Assembly: GCA_964418565.1 (NCBI GenBank)
Contig: CAYQMB010000002.1
Coordinates: 8,016-72,015, forward strand
Source of the DNA: JAQIBY01 sp964418565
GTDB taxonomy: Bacteria > Bacteroidota > Bacteroidia > Bacteroidales > ML635J-15
Length of the DNA: 64,000 nt
Reading direction: 5' to 3'
Part shown: positions 18,509 through 27,628 of the stretch, piece after piece
Numbering within the stretch: position 1 is the stretch's first letter
How the letters are laid out: each line of letters begins with the position of its first letter
Notes under the pieces: generated by a model
Told to the model about the DNA's origin: nothing
Databases searched by the model: none
Seen by the model: only the letters and a program-made list of their open reading frames with translations
Program-made: the position numbers and the translations under genes

Positions 18509-21500
18509 TTATAACATTTGCTTGAGTTCAGCCAGCCGTTTTTGTTTTTCAGGTTCACGCACCCGTCTGGCTGTTGCTGTAAAATACCTGTGTTTTTCCA
18601 TAAACTTCATTTGCATTTTGTTCCATTGCTCTATGGTTCCGATTTTATTACGCTCAAAGAGCTCCCGGAAGAGGTTTTGTGATGTTGGAATAAAGTCGGG
18701 TCGGCCGAGATAATCAAGATCTGCATCACATATAATTTCTTCGAGCAGGTTTTTGGGTTTTTGTGGCATTTTGGTTGCCATAATTAAATCAGCAATGATA
18801 TCAATCTGATCTTTACTGTAATGATAGGTTGGCAGGGTTTTATAAGCCAGCTCAACGCCTTTTTCTTCGTGATGGTTATAGCTGACAAGAAAGCCTGCAT
18901 CATGCATCAGGGCAGCGGTTTTAAGCAGGAGCATTTCTTCTTCACTCACCTCCTCTGCCCGGGCAATCATTTCTGTCTGGTAATAAACATTAACGGTATG
19001 CTTAAGGTTGTGATAATACAGGTTTTTGGGCAGGTTTTTTTCAAGTTTTTCAAACATATCATTTTGCAGATCCTGCAATCTGACAATTTGAGTTTTCACC
19101 ATAAAGGCATGGTTTGGCATGAGCCGGGCTTTATCTTTTGCCAGTTTGGAATAAATCCCCTTAACAAAATACATATCCAGCTCTCCTTTTTGCTTTACAG
19201 GGTTTTTGCCCCGGTAAGTACACTCGAAAAAGTCTTTGACGTGCGAATAAGTCGTTGCCGAGATGTTGACATTTGATATTTCACCATGTGTTTCCATACG
19301 GCTTGCGATATTTACTGTATCACCCCAGATATCATAAGCCAGTTTTTGGGTGCCGACAACTCCGGCAACCACAGGTCCGGTATGGATTCCGATTCTTACC
19401 TGAAAACCCACCTGATCCTCATCATTAATTTCTTTAACAACCCGCTGCATTTCCAGAGCTGAAAGCACAACCTCAATGGGGTTAGTACTGTTTTCGCTTG
19501 GGATACCGCCGGCACACATGTATGCATCCCCGATGGTTTTAATTTTTTCGATGTCAAATTTTTCGATAATCTGATCAAAAGAAATAAAAATCTTATCCAG
19601 CATTTTTATGAGTGCCTCCGGCCGTGTCTCCTCGGCAATCCTCGTAAACTCCTGAATATCTGCAAACAGCACAGTTGCCATTTCGTATCTTTTGGATGTG
19701 GCTTTTCCTTTTTCGGTAATTTCTTTTACCGTTGTTTTTGGCAAGATCCGGTTTACCAGCCGTTCGGTTTGTTCTTTTTGCTTTAACAACTCTTCTGTAC
19801 GGGAGGCAATGATTTTTTCAAGTCTGTATTTTTCGCGGGCATGTTGCAGTTCTTTGTTTTTCATCAACATATATGCCATCGAAGCTAAAAATACAAAGTA
19901 AAGAAGGAATGCCCACCATTCCATATAAATCGGTGGCCGTATGGTAAAAGCATATTCACACTGTGTTGTCAGCTCTCCATAAGGGTTGGTAGCCCTAACC
20001 TGAAAGACATAATCACCTGTGCCAAGGTTCGTATATTCTTTGAAGTTTTCATGGGTAAACTCAGACCATTCGTCTTGTAAGCCTTTCAGGCGTGTTTGAT
20101 ATTCCACATCTTGCCCTGCCTGATAAAACGGCGCTGTATATTCAAACCGAATGTTTTTTTGTTTATGATTTAATACGGGTTTAACATGTTGTTCGTCATC
20201 TGCTGAAAACAGTGCTTGTTTTAAATATGCCGTATCCTGAACAACACTAAAATGCCGGATTGCACATGTATGGTTTTGCTTTTCTGATGGTTTAACGGAT
20301 TGATCATACCGAATGATGCCGTTAATACTCCCAAGCCAGACATTATTTCCCTCAACAAAAATGCATTCAATGGTTTTATCTGAAATCAGTTGAAATGGAT
20401 AATATTTAAGCAAATAATTTTCACTTTTCCCCTGATACAGAGCCACGCCGGTATTCTTTTTATAATGGTTTTTTTCTCCGCTGCTGAACCATATATTTCC
20501 TTTTCTGTCTTCAACAAGAGGATAAACCCATCGGTTAAAATCAGAGAAGTCTATCCCAAGCCGATTATCAACAACAAAACCATTCTCCTCACTTAGTCTG
20601 AAAATTCCCTGATAAGTAGAAAACAGAATACCTGATCGTGTTTTGTATACGTCCACCCAATCGTAATTATCAGGCAATCCATATCCGCGCTGAATATGCA
20701 ATACCAACGGATTGGTTTGACGGCTGCTGTTTATTTCTACTTTAAAAACCCCATCGTTGTTTGATCCCAGCCAAAGATACCCGTCAGAGGTTTCCGCAAT
20801 GGTACGGATATCATAATCCAGGTTTTGAATTTTACCATGCACATAAAATTCGCCATTGTCTTTCAGGCTGGCAATTTTAACACCCTCGGCACCGGTGATA
20901 TAATACTGTTCCTGAAAGAAATTACTCTTAAGTATGGTTTCTGTATTGCCTTCAAGAATGAATTCAGCTTTATGCTTTCCAATGATATATATGCCATAAT
21001 CTGTACAGGCATACAAATTACCCTTAAGATTCACGAGGTTTTTCACTCTGACATTTAGATCTTCGACTTTATGAAACATGCTTTTTTTATCAGCATATGC
21101 CAACGTGAGGGTATCTTTGAAAACATCTTTATTCACCCAGTATACACCCTGATTTGTGCTAAAGTACAGTCGTTGATCAAGTTTATTAATCGACAGAATG
21201 GAAACATTAAGCCGCTCATCGAAATTGTAATATGTAAAGGGGGATGACAATTCCACATAACTAATACCGTTAAATGTACTTATCCACAACTGCTTATCTC
21301 TGTCAACAAATAAGTCGGTAACATGGTTATCCGCCAGACCTGAGGCTTTATTCAGATGGTAAATTAACTGCCCCTCGTCATCGAGTACAAATACGCCATC
21401 AATTTCTGTAGCCACGAGCAGATATTTATCCCTGAAACTATGTAGTTTTGTAACGTTTGAGTTTTCAATAAGAGCATCCACCCGGGTTTTCATCCTGCTC

Positions 21501-22201
21501 ACCCCGGGGCCATCAATAACATACAGCCCTTTGGTTCGTTTAGGTTTTAAAACGATGCGGCCCTGAAATATTGTCACACCCCGGAAACCATAATTTTTAA
21601 AAGAGCTGGCTTCCGGCAGTAGTATAAGTTGTCCGTTTTTATACTGATACAATCCGTCACCAGAGAGCCAGACCATCAGAGTTCCTCCTGTTTTAAATAC
21701 CTCCAGCCCCTGCTGATGAGTTCTGAATCGTGATAATTTCTCATTTTCATATCTATATAAACAGGTATCTGAGGCAAAAATCACTTCACCACAAAGCGCT
21801 ATGACATTTTTTATCTGGGGGACATTTCCAAACTGATCATTGATAATAGAGACAAAAGTTGCTCCCCTGGCAGATTGCTTCAGGTATCCCATTTGATTAT
21901 ATCCGGCCGCATAAATCCTTCTGGAGCAATCTCTGTCAAGATACGGGGTACCATTCATACGTATTAGACGCCAGTTTGCATTATCGTACTCAAGGATGCC
22001 ATTTACATTGCTGAAATACATCAATCCATTTTCAGACTGGACAATATCAAAGTTTTGACTTTCGTATCCGTAGTCACGAGACTCAAAATTTGTTATCTTT
22101 GGCACACCAAGCTGGTTAATCTGAGCAAATGCAGGAGAAAACACAATACTCTGAAAGACAAGTAACAGTACAGGTATAAAGGATTTTTTTAAACCAAACA
22201 T
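18509..22201 (-). CDS. sensor adenylate cyclase with periplasmic propellers and C-terminal HD phosphodiesterase-like domain
   Basis: Predicted inner-membrane receptor of 1230 residues. A signal peptide (to about 26) leads into ligand-sensing beta-propeller repeats (about 40-670), a Y_Y_Y domain (about 685-755), one membrane segment (about 764-785) and a coiled coil. A class III cyclase domain (about 838-1015) follows. All key residues are present: metal-binding Asp848 and Asp892, adenine-selecting Lys888 and Asp957, transition-state Asn964 and Arg968. These predict ATP to cAMP. The last 170 residues form an HD domain with YYHNLKH (about 1064-1070), His1100-Asp1101 in MHDAGF, and DADLDYLG. The YHNxxH pattern recalls cyclic-nucleotide phosphodiesterases. 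Hybrid two-component sensors share the propeller/Y_Y_Y layout but carry kinases instead. Breakdown of cAMP by the HD domain is inference. Confidence 0.9.
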   Translation of the reverse strand: MFGLKKSFIPVLLLVFQSIVFSPAFAQINQLGVPKITNFESRDYGYESQNFDIVQSENGLMYFSNVNGILEYDNANWRLIRMNGTPYLDRDCSRRIYAAGYNQMGYLKQSARGATFVSIINDQFGNVPQIKNVIALCGEVIFASDTCLYRYENEKLSRFRTHQQGLEVFKTGGTLMVWLSGDGLYQYKNGQLILLPEASSFKNYGFRGVTIFQGRIVLKPKRTKGLYVIDGPGVSRMKTRVDALIENSNVTKLHSFRDKYLLVATEIDGVFVLDDEGQLIYHLNKASGLADNHVTDLFVDRDKQLWISTFNGISYVELSSPFTYYNFDERLNVSILSINKLDQRLYFSTNQGVYWVNKDVFKDTLTLAYADKKSMFHKVEDLNVRVKNLVNLKGNLYACTDYGIYIIGKHKAEFILEGNTETILKSNFFQEQYYITGAEGVKIASLKDNGEFYVHGKIQNLDYDIRTIAETSDGYLWLGSNNDGVFKVEINSSRQTNPLVLHIQRGYGLPDNYDWVDVYKTRSGILFSTYQGIFRLSEENGFVVDNRLGIDFSDFNRWVYPLVEDRKGNIWFSSGEKNHYKKNTGVALYQGKSENYLLKYYPFQLISDKTIECIFVEGNNVWLGSINGIIRYDQSVKPSEKQNHTCAIRHFSVVQDTAYLKQALFSADDEQHVKPVLNHKQKNIRFEYTAPFYQAGQDVEYQTRLKGLQDEWSEFTHENFKEYTNLGTGDYVFQVRATNPYGELTTQCEYAFTIRPPIYMEWWAFLLYFVFLASMAYMLMKNKELQHAREKYRLEKIIASRTEELLKQKEQTERLVNRILPKTTVKEITEKGKATSKRYEMATVLFADIQEFTRIAEETRPEALIKMLDKIFISFDQIIEKFDIEKIKTIGDAYMCAGGIPSENSTNPIEVVLSALEMQRVVKEINDEDQVGFQVRIGIHTGPVVAGVVGTQKLAYDIWGDTVNIASRMETHGEISNVNISATTYSHVKDFFECTYRGKNPVKQKGELDMYFVKGIYSKLAKDKARLMPNHAFMVKTQIVRLQDLQNDMFEKLEKNLPKNLYYHNLKHTVNVYYQTEMIARAEEVSEEEMLLLKTAALMHDAGFLVSYNHHEEKGVELAYKTLPTYHYSKDQIDIIADLIMATKMPQKPKNLLEEIICDADLDYLGRPDFIPTSQNLFRELFERNKIGTIEQWNKMQMKFMEKHRYFTATARRVREPEKQKRLAELKQML

Positions 22202-22259
22202 TTTATAATTAAATACTTTATTATTACTTTTAGTAAATGTAGCATTAAAATAATGAATT

Positions 22260-23084
22260 ATGGAAAATAAGGAGAAAATTGTTGTCGTAACCTGGGATTT
22301 TACTGAAGTTTCGGAAGCCGCCCTTGCCCATGCTGAGCGGTATACAAAAGAATCCGGAAGCAGGATTCATTGCCTTCATATTTGTACTGCCAGAGATGAT
22401 CAGGATGCCCTGAAAACAAAAATTCAAGAGCAACTTAAGGAAAAAAGCCTTTCCGGAGACACTCCTATTGAAGTTGTCGTGAAAGAAGGTAAGATTTATT
22501 CTTCCATTAATGCCTACACAAAAGAAGTAAAAGCAGAGCTTGTTATCATGGGGACACACGGCATGATAGGCTCACAGAAAATATTCGGCAGCAAAGCACT
22601 CAGGGTTATTGTCGGATCTGAGATTCCATTCCTTGTTGTGCAACAAAAACCTGTAAACGAATTCGAAGAAATTGTCCTGCCGTTTGACAGCAATATGGAA
22701 GGCCGTGAAAAACTTCGCTGGGTGGTATATTTTGCGGATAAATACCACCTCCGTGTACGCATGCTGAAAAAATTATCATCCATCCGTGACGTACAAAAAA
22801 CCATCAATAACAATATTGCATTTGCGAAACGGATACTGGATGAGCATAACATACCGTGGGAGCTTAATATAGAATCCAATGTCAGGGATTTTCCTGAGGA
22901 AGTTATTCGTTTTGCTGAAAAAATATCTGCCAGTATGGTGATGGTTATGACCACAAAAAATATCGGATGGACAGATTTTATGTTTGGCGCGGGCGAACAA
23001 AAAATCATAGCCAACGATGCTAAAATACCGGTAATCTGCATAAACCCCAGAGAAGATCTGAAAAAACCCACCTTGTTTAATTAA
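22260..23084 (+). CDS. tandem universal stress protein (UspA family)
   Basis: Cytoplasmic protein of 274 residues made of two Usp domains (about 1-140 and 140-274). The first contains the nucleotide-binding pattern MGTHGMIGS...FGSKALRV ending in IPFLVV. The second keeps a weaker version (MTTKNIGW, then FGAGEQKIIANDAKIPVICI). Usp proteins bind ATP or other nucleotides and are induced in starvation and stress; the molecular role is usually unclear. It is divergent from the cyclase gene, with 58 bases between starts, so the two may share regulatory DNA. Confidence 0.93.
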   Translation: MENKEKIVVVTWDFTEVSEAALAHAERYTKESGSRIHCLHICTARDDQDALKTKIQEQLKEKSLSGDTPIEVVVKEGKIYSSINAYTKEVKAELVIMGTHGMIGSQKIFGSKALRVIVGSEIPFLVVQQKPVNEFEEIVLPFDSNMEGREKLRWVVYFADKYHLRVRMLKKLSSIRDVQKTINNNIAFAKRILDEHNIPWELNIESNVRDFPEEVIRFAEKISASMVMVMTTKNIGWTDFMFGAGEQKIIANDAKIPVICINPREDLKKPTLFN

Positions 23085-23122
23085 TTTATCAAACAAGGCG
23101 TTAGTACCTGATAAACTCTTTG

Positions 23123-23130
23123 TACTTTTG
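23123..23130 (+). promoter_or_regulatory. putative -7 box for the 23149 envelope operon
   Basis: TACTTTTG matches TAnnTTTG and lies 18 bases before the ATG at 23149. The -33 region has only a weak TTA. It would drive the gene run 23149-31722, where intergenic gaps are at most 32 bases. Confidence 0.45.
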
Positions 23131-23148
23131 CCCTAAACAAAACAGGGA

Positions 23149-25917
23149 ATGAAGCATAAACGTGTAATAGCAATCATTCTGACAGTTCTGATCGCAGGAC
23201 TGGTCGTGTATTTTTATCCAAAAATCAACACCAAAAAAACAACCATCAGCAATAGCATTAGCCTGGTACCGGTAAATGCGAATATGATAGTGGAAATCAG
23301 GGATTCATATGAGTTTCTGGACTTTTTTCAAACCCAACCCGCCTTCTGGGAAGATTTAATTAAGAGCAATGCCTTTTTAAGTCTTAATAAGCAAATGCTT
23401 TGGCTCGATAGCATCTCTAAAGATTATCAGGTAATCCATACCATAATGGACAGAAGCAGCCTGGTTTTTTCCATGCATAACATTGGGAAACATAAGCTTG
23501 GCAGCCTTATTATTACTGAATTGCCTGAGGATGTAAAAGAAAAAAACCTGCTGGGAGAGTTAAGCAGCCTTTACGGAGATAAAAAGCCGGAACAGCGGAT
23601 ATATGAAAATCAAAAGATTTTTGATTATACTCGTCCTGATGGCTCTGATTATACCGTATGCATTGTCAATCACAATCTGTTACTTAGCACAAATTCTCTT
23701 TTGGTTGAGGATGCTATTCGCCAGAGCAAACTGGAAACTTCATTGCTTGACGACAAACCATTTAAAAAGGTATATGCCACAGCCGGGCAAAAGGAGCTTG
23801 CAAACGTTTACCTCAATCTGGCGAGGCTAAACCACTTAAGCCTACCATTCATCAGGCAGGAGCTGGAGACGCAAAATCCATCGCTTCAGCAATATGCATC
23901 CTGGGCAGAGCTCGATCTGAGTTTGAGTGAATCACTGATCACACTAAACGGATTTGCATTTGCCAGTGACTCAAGTCAGACCTGGCTAAACCACATTGTT
24001 GACCAGTCTCCGGTAAAAGCAGATTTCCAGGAAATCCTGCCTGAAAACACTGCAATGTTTTATGCCATGAGCACCGCCAATATGAATGAATTCATTCAAT
24101 ACAGGAAAAGCTTTCTTGAGGAATACCATCACCCGCGTTATTATGATGAAAAAATCCAGGAATTTAACAGCAAAACCGGCAGCGATTTTGAACAATTCAT
24201 CTTACAAATTACCGGAAAACAGGTGTGTTTTGCCTTAAGCAACATTAATGAGTTAAATGTTTACCAGAATGCTTACTTTCTGATGGAAACCAAGTCTGCA
24301 TCCCAGGCAGAAAAGCACATCCGCGATTTCATCAATTCATATACAAACCATACCAAACAGGACGCTGCAGATTACACCGGCACCATTTATATGGATGAAA
24401 AACACAGCTTCCCGGTATACCGCTTACCGATTACTACCTGGCCGGAGGTGTTTTTTAGCAGTATGTTCAGCAAAATCATTCCACGGTATGTTACTATTCT
24501 GGAAAACACCCTGATTTTCGCAGCAGACAAGTCCACACTTAAACGTTTGTTAAATGAATATCTGTTAAACCGAACAATAGCCAAAAACAAAAACTTTCAG
24601 GCATTTTCTGAAAATCTGTCGCGTGAATACCAAACCTATTTTTACCTGAACAATAACCTTGGTTTCTCCTGGCTTAAAAGCTTGTTAAACGAAACCTCAG
24701 CAAAGCAACTAACAGCAAATAAAACGATTGTACAAAAACATCAGCAAGCAGCCATCCAGCAGATTGTAAGCGATGATATGATCTATCACAACATTGCTGT
24801 CAGGCATCGGAATTATCAAAGTGACAAGCCCCACACTATTTGGGAGAGCAGACTGGATACCACGCTGCTCACCAAACCCACCATTGTTGAAAATCACGAA
24901 AACGGACAAAAGGAGATTTTTATTCAGGATGCTTCCGGCAAAGCATACCTGATTAATCAAAAAGGGCATGTTTTATGGAAACTTCCTTTGGGAGCACCTA
25001 TTTTGAGTGATATTTATCAAATCGACCGATACAATAACGGCAACCTGCAATATCTGTTTAACACAAAAAACAGGATATACCTTATTGACAGGCTTGGTAA
25101 CCATGTAGACAGGTTTCCGGTTAATTTGAGATCCCCTGCCAGTTGCGGACTTGCACTTTTTGATTACGACACCAATAAAGACTACCGCATATTGGTACCT
25201 GCTCAGAACAAAGTAATATACCTATACAACAAAGAGGGCAACCTGGTACCCGGCTGGGAATTTGAACAAACCGAATACCCCCTGAATGTACCACCTCAAC
25301 ACATCCGTGATGGTAATAAGGATTATATTGTATTTCACGATAAGTACAGAATATATCTTTTAAACCGCCGTGGTAAAACCCGCGTGCAACCAAATGAGCA
25401 GTTTTCAGCATCTGTAAATAACCGGTTTTATTTTGAGGAAAAATCCGGCAATCAAAAATCAGCTCTTGTGACAACAACAACTCAGGGAACAATAATGAAA
25501 GTGTATCTAGATGATGGCGGGACAGACTCGCTTCATCTGAAAAAATTCAGTCCGGAACATCATTTCCTGTACTACGATCTGAACTGTGATGGCGTGCACG
25601 ATTATATTTACCTTGACGGGAACGAGCTGATTGCTTATGACCAGGGAAAAAACATCATCATGAATTACCGCTTTGATAATGCTATTGAAAATGCACCTAA
25701 CTTCTATCGCTTCTCTTCTAAAAATCATGAAATTGGCATTACGGATCAAACAAAAAATATGATATACCTTGTTAATGCTGAAGGAGCCCTCCATCAGGGC
25801 TTTCCCTTAATCGGACTAAGTCCTTTCAGCATAACATACCTGCATACCGGCAACACAAATTTTAATTTATTTGTTGGCGGACAAGATAGTTTTTTGTATA
25901 ATTACGAAGTTAAATAA
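23149..25917 (+). CDS. large anchored envelope protein, DUF3352-like with C-terminal propeller repeats
   Basis: Unknown function. The 922-residue protein has an N-terminal membrane anchor (about 5-24). The first 560 residues resemble the DUF3352-type proteins of Bacteroidota, with repeated substrate-like helical/strand segments (for example SLVPVNANMIVEI near the start). From about 570 to the end there are repeats of the form 'strand-YLINQKGHVLWKLPLG', 'IYLIDRLGNHVDRFPV' and 'IYLYNKEGNLVPGWEF', which look like PQQ/quinoprotein-type propeller blades. It is probably periplasmic. It is the first gene of a tight run with the lipoprotein at 25926 (8-base gap) and the DUF5723-like protein, so a joint envelope role is likely but undefined. 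Confidence 0.7.
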   Translation: MKHKRVIAIILTVLIAGLVVYFYPKINTKKTTISNSISLVPVNANMIVEIRDSYEFLDFFQTQPAFWEDLIKSNAFLSLNKQMLWLDSISKDYQVIHTIMDRSSLVFSMHNIGKHKLGSLIITELPEDVKEKNLLGELSSLYGDKKPEQRIYENQKIFDYTRPDGSDYTVCIVNHNLLLSTNSLLVEDAIRQSKLETSLLDDKPFKKVYATAGQKELANVYLNLARLNHLSLPFIRQELETQNPSLQQYASWAELDLSLSESLITLNGFAFASDSSQTWLNHIVDQSPVKADFQEILPENTAMFYAMSTANMNEFIQYRKSFLEEYHHPRYYDEKIQEFNSKTGSDFEQFILQITGKQVCFALSNINELNVYQNAYFLMETKSASQAEKHIRDFINSYTNHTKQDAADYTGTIYMDEKHSFPVYRLPITTWPEVFFSSMFSKIIPRYVTILENTLIFAADKSTLKRLLNEYLLNRTIAKNKNFQAFSENLSREYQTYFYLNNNLGFSWLKSLLNETSAKQLTANKTIVQKHQQAAIQQIVSDDMIYHNIAVRHRNYQSDKPHTIWESRLDTTLLTKPTIVENHENGQKEIFIQDASGKAYLINQKGHVLWKLPLGAPILSDIYQIDRYNNGNLQYLFNTKNRIYLIDRLGNHVDRFPVNLRSPASCGLALFDYDTNKDYRILVPAQNKVIYLYNKEGNLVPGWEFEQTEYPLNVPPQHIRDGNKDYIVFHDKYRIYLLNRRGKTRVQPNEQFSASVNNRFYFEEKSGNQKSALVTTTTQGTIMKVYLDDGGTDSLHLKKFSPEHHFLYYDLNCDGVHDYIYLDGNELIAYDQGKNIIMNYRFDNAIENAPNFYRFSSKNHEIGITDQTKNMIYLVNAEGALHQGFPLIGLSPFSITYLHTGNTNFNLFVGGQDSFLYNYEVK

Positions 25918-25925
25918 GCCTGACT

Positions 25926-27596
25926 ATGAAACATTTACGCAACATAACTTTTATTTTAAGCTTGCTTGTGACGATATTTTTCATCCATGCATGTACAAGA
26001 GATCATTTTGATCAGGACAGAATGTCCGGTAACATTCACTGGGAACCCAGTCTTGCAGCACCCATTGCCTTTGGGGATCTGGAAATGATAGATGCCCTGA
26101 ACACCTACGACTCTGTTGGGCGATTACAAGTAAACGATGACGGCTTTCTCTCGCTGATGTATTTTGAAACAGCCGAATCCGACACCGTATCTGAAATCAT
26201 GGATATAGGAAACCAGCAACTACAGGTTGCTATGCCCAGTTCAGGCATAGACTTTACGGGTTTTAACAGCGGAGATCAAATGACTGTTGAATACGACTAC
26301 AATCTTCATTTTGATTTGTTTAATCCCGATGCAGAAATAGACAGCATATGGCTCGATAACGGAACCCTCTCTCTTGCTGCCGTGTCTACATATCAACATG
26401 CTATAGAATTGAGAATCACCCTCCCTACTATCCGGAAAAACGGAACCCCTTTCAGAGATACATTAAACCTTTTACCATACGGCGATTCTGATCAAAGCAT
26501 GGATAACAGCATTGTGGGTTATCATGCCGACATGACACAAACGCCACTCGGATACAACGAAGTTCCGGTAGAGGTTGAAATGAAAATCATCCATTCCGGA
26601 GGCAACAACACCGGAGATCTGGACTTTCAGGCCGACGTGATTAATCCAGATCATGAAGCCATGTTTGGCTATTTCGGGCATAACACCCTGATCTATGAAA
26701 GTGGAAAAATTGATATTGATCTGTTTGATCCGGGCGATGAATGGGAAATTGAAGATTTTTGGTTTGAAGATCCGAAATTTAAAGTCAATTATCGCAATTC
26801 CTACGGTATACCCACCAACTTCTATTTCGACTCTGTTATGGCTTATTCAAGCTATTATGACCAGACATACGACATTCTGGATTACGGCGCAGGCCTTCCC
26901 ATGGATTCTCTGGACCCGTATAACGTTACTTACACCGATCAGTTTGGCATTTATGCTGAGGATAGCCTTGTCCTGAACAACAACAACAGTAACATCAGTG
27001 AGGTGATACAACAGCGTCCTGCCTGGTTTAAATTCATTGCGCACGCACATACAAACCCCGGCTCTGTTGCCTCCCATGATAATTTTGTGTGGGATGACAG
27101 CCGCTTTATAGCCGATGTGGAGGTTGAATTGCCACTTTGGGGTTATATTGACAGGTTTCATGGTATGGATACCATGGACTTTAACCTCGAAGAAGAATTT
27201 GAAGACCCTGGTGTTATCAAGCGTCTTATGCTTCGGATTAACATCGAAAACGGTCTGCCTGCCGAAGCAGAAGCCCAGGCATATTTCCTGGATGAAAATC
27301 ACATGATTATTGATTCTGTGATTAAAGATCCCGATGGCCGCATCCTGGCATCTGCTGAAGTAGACAGCGACGGTAAAGTTATAAGCAAAACCCTGAAAAC
27401 TACAGACATCACTGTTACAGGTGAAATGCTTGAAAACATTATGTCAACCAAATATCTGTTGTACAGAGCCAAGGCATCCACTACCAATGCAGCCCAGGAT
27501 GAGCTGATAAAAGTTTATCCGGAATATGGTGTGGATTTCAGCGCTGCGGTAGAAGCAGATCTAGATGTTGAAGTTAACCTTGATACCATTAATTAA
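25926..27596 (+). CDS. hypothetical lipoprotein
   Basis: Predicted exported lipoprotein of 556 residues with a lipobox ending in FFIHAC (Cys23). The mature protein is rich in Asp, Asn and aromatic residues and in beta-strand patterns, without repeats that identify a known family. Residues near the N-terminus (WEPSLAAPIAFGDL) resemble a motif seen in other Bacteroidota surface lipoproteins, but I do not recognise a named family. It starts 8 bases after the preceding gene and is followed 32 bases later by a DUF5723-like gene, so the three probably form one transcript. Confidence 0.7.
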   Translation: MKHLRNITFILSLLVTIFFIHACTRDHFDQDRMSGNIHWEPSLAAPIAFGDLEMIDALNTYDSVGRLQVNDDGFLSLMYFETAESDTVSEIMDIGNQQLQVAMPSSGIDFTGFNSGDQMTVEYDYNLHFDLFNPDAEIDSIWLDNGTLSLAAVSTYQHAIELRITLPTIRKNGTPFRDTLNLLPYGDSDQSMDNSIVGYHADMTQTPLGYNEVPVEVEMKIIHSGGNNTGDLDFQADVINPDHEAMFGYFGHNTLIYESGKIDIDLFDPGDEWEIEDFWFEDPKFKVNYRNSYGIPTNFYFDSVMAYSSYYDQTYDILDYGAGLPMDSLDPYNVTYTDQFGIYAEDSLVLNNNNSNISEVIQQRPAWFKFIAHAHTNPGSVASHDNFVWDDSRFIADVEVELPLWGYIDRFHGMDTMDFNLEEEFEDPGVIKRLMLRINIENGLPAEAEAQAYFLDENHMIIDSVIKDPDGRILASAEVDSDGKVISKTLKTTDITVTGEMLENIMSTKYLLYRAKASTTNAAQDELIKVYPEYGVDFSAAVEADLDVEVNLDTIN

Positions 27597-27628
27597 TTTG
27601 TTTTTTGATACGATATAAACCCATTGCC

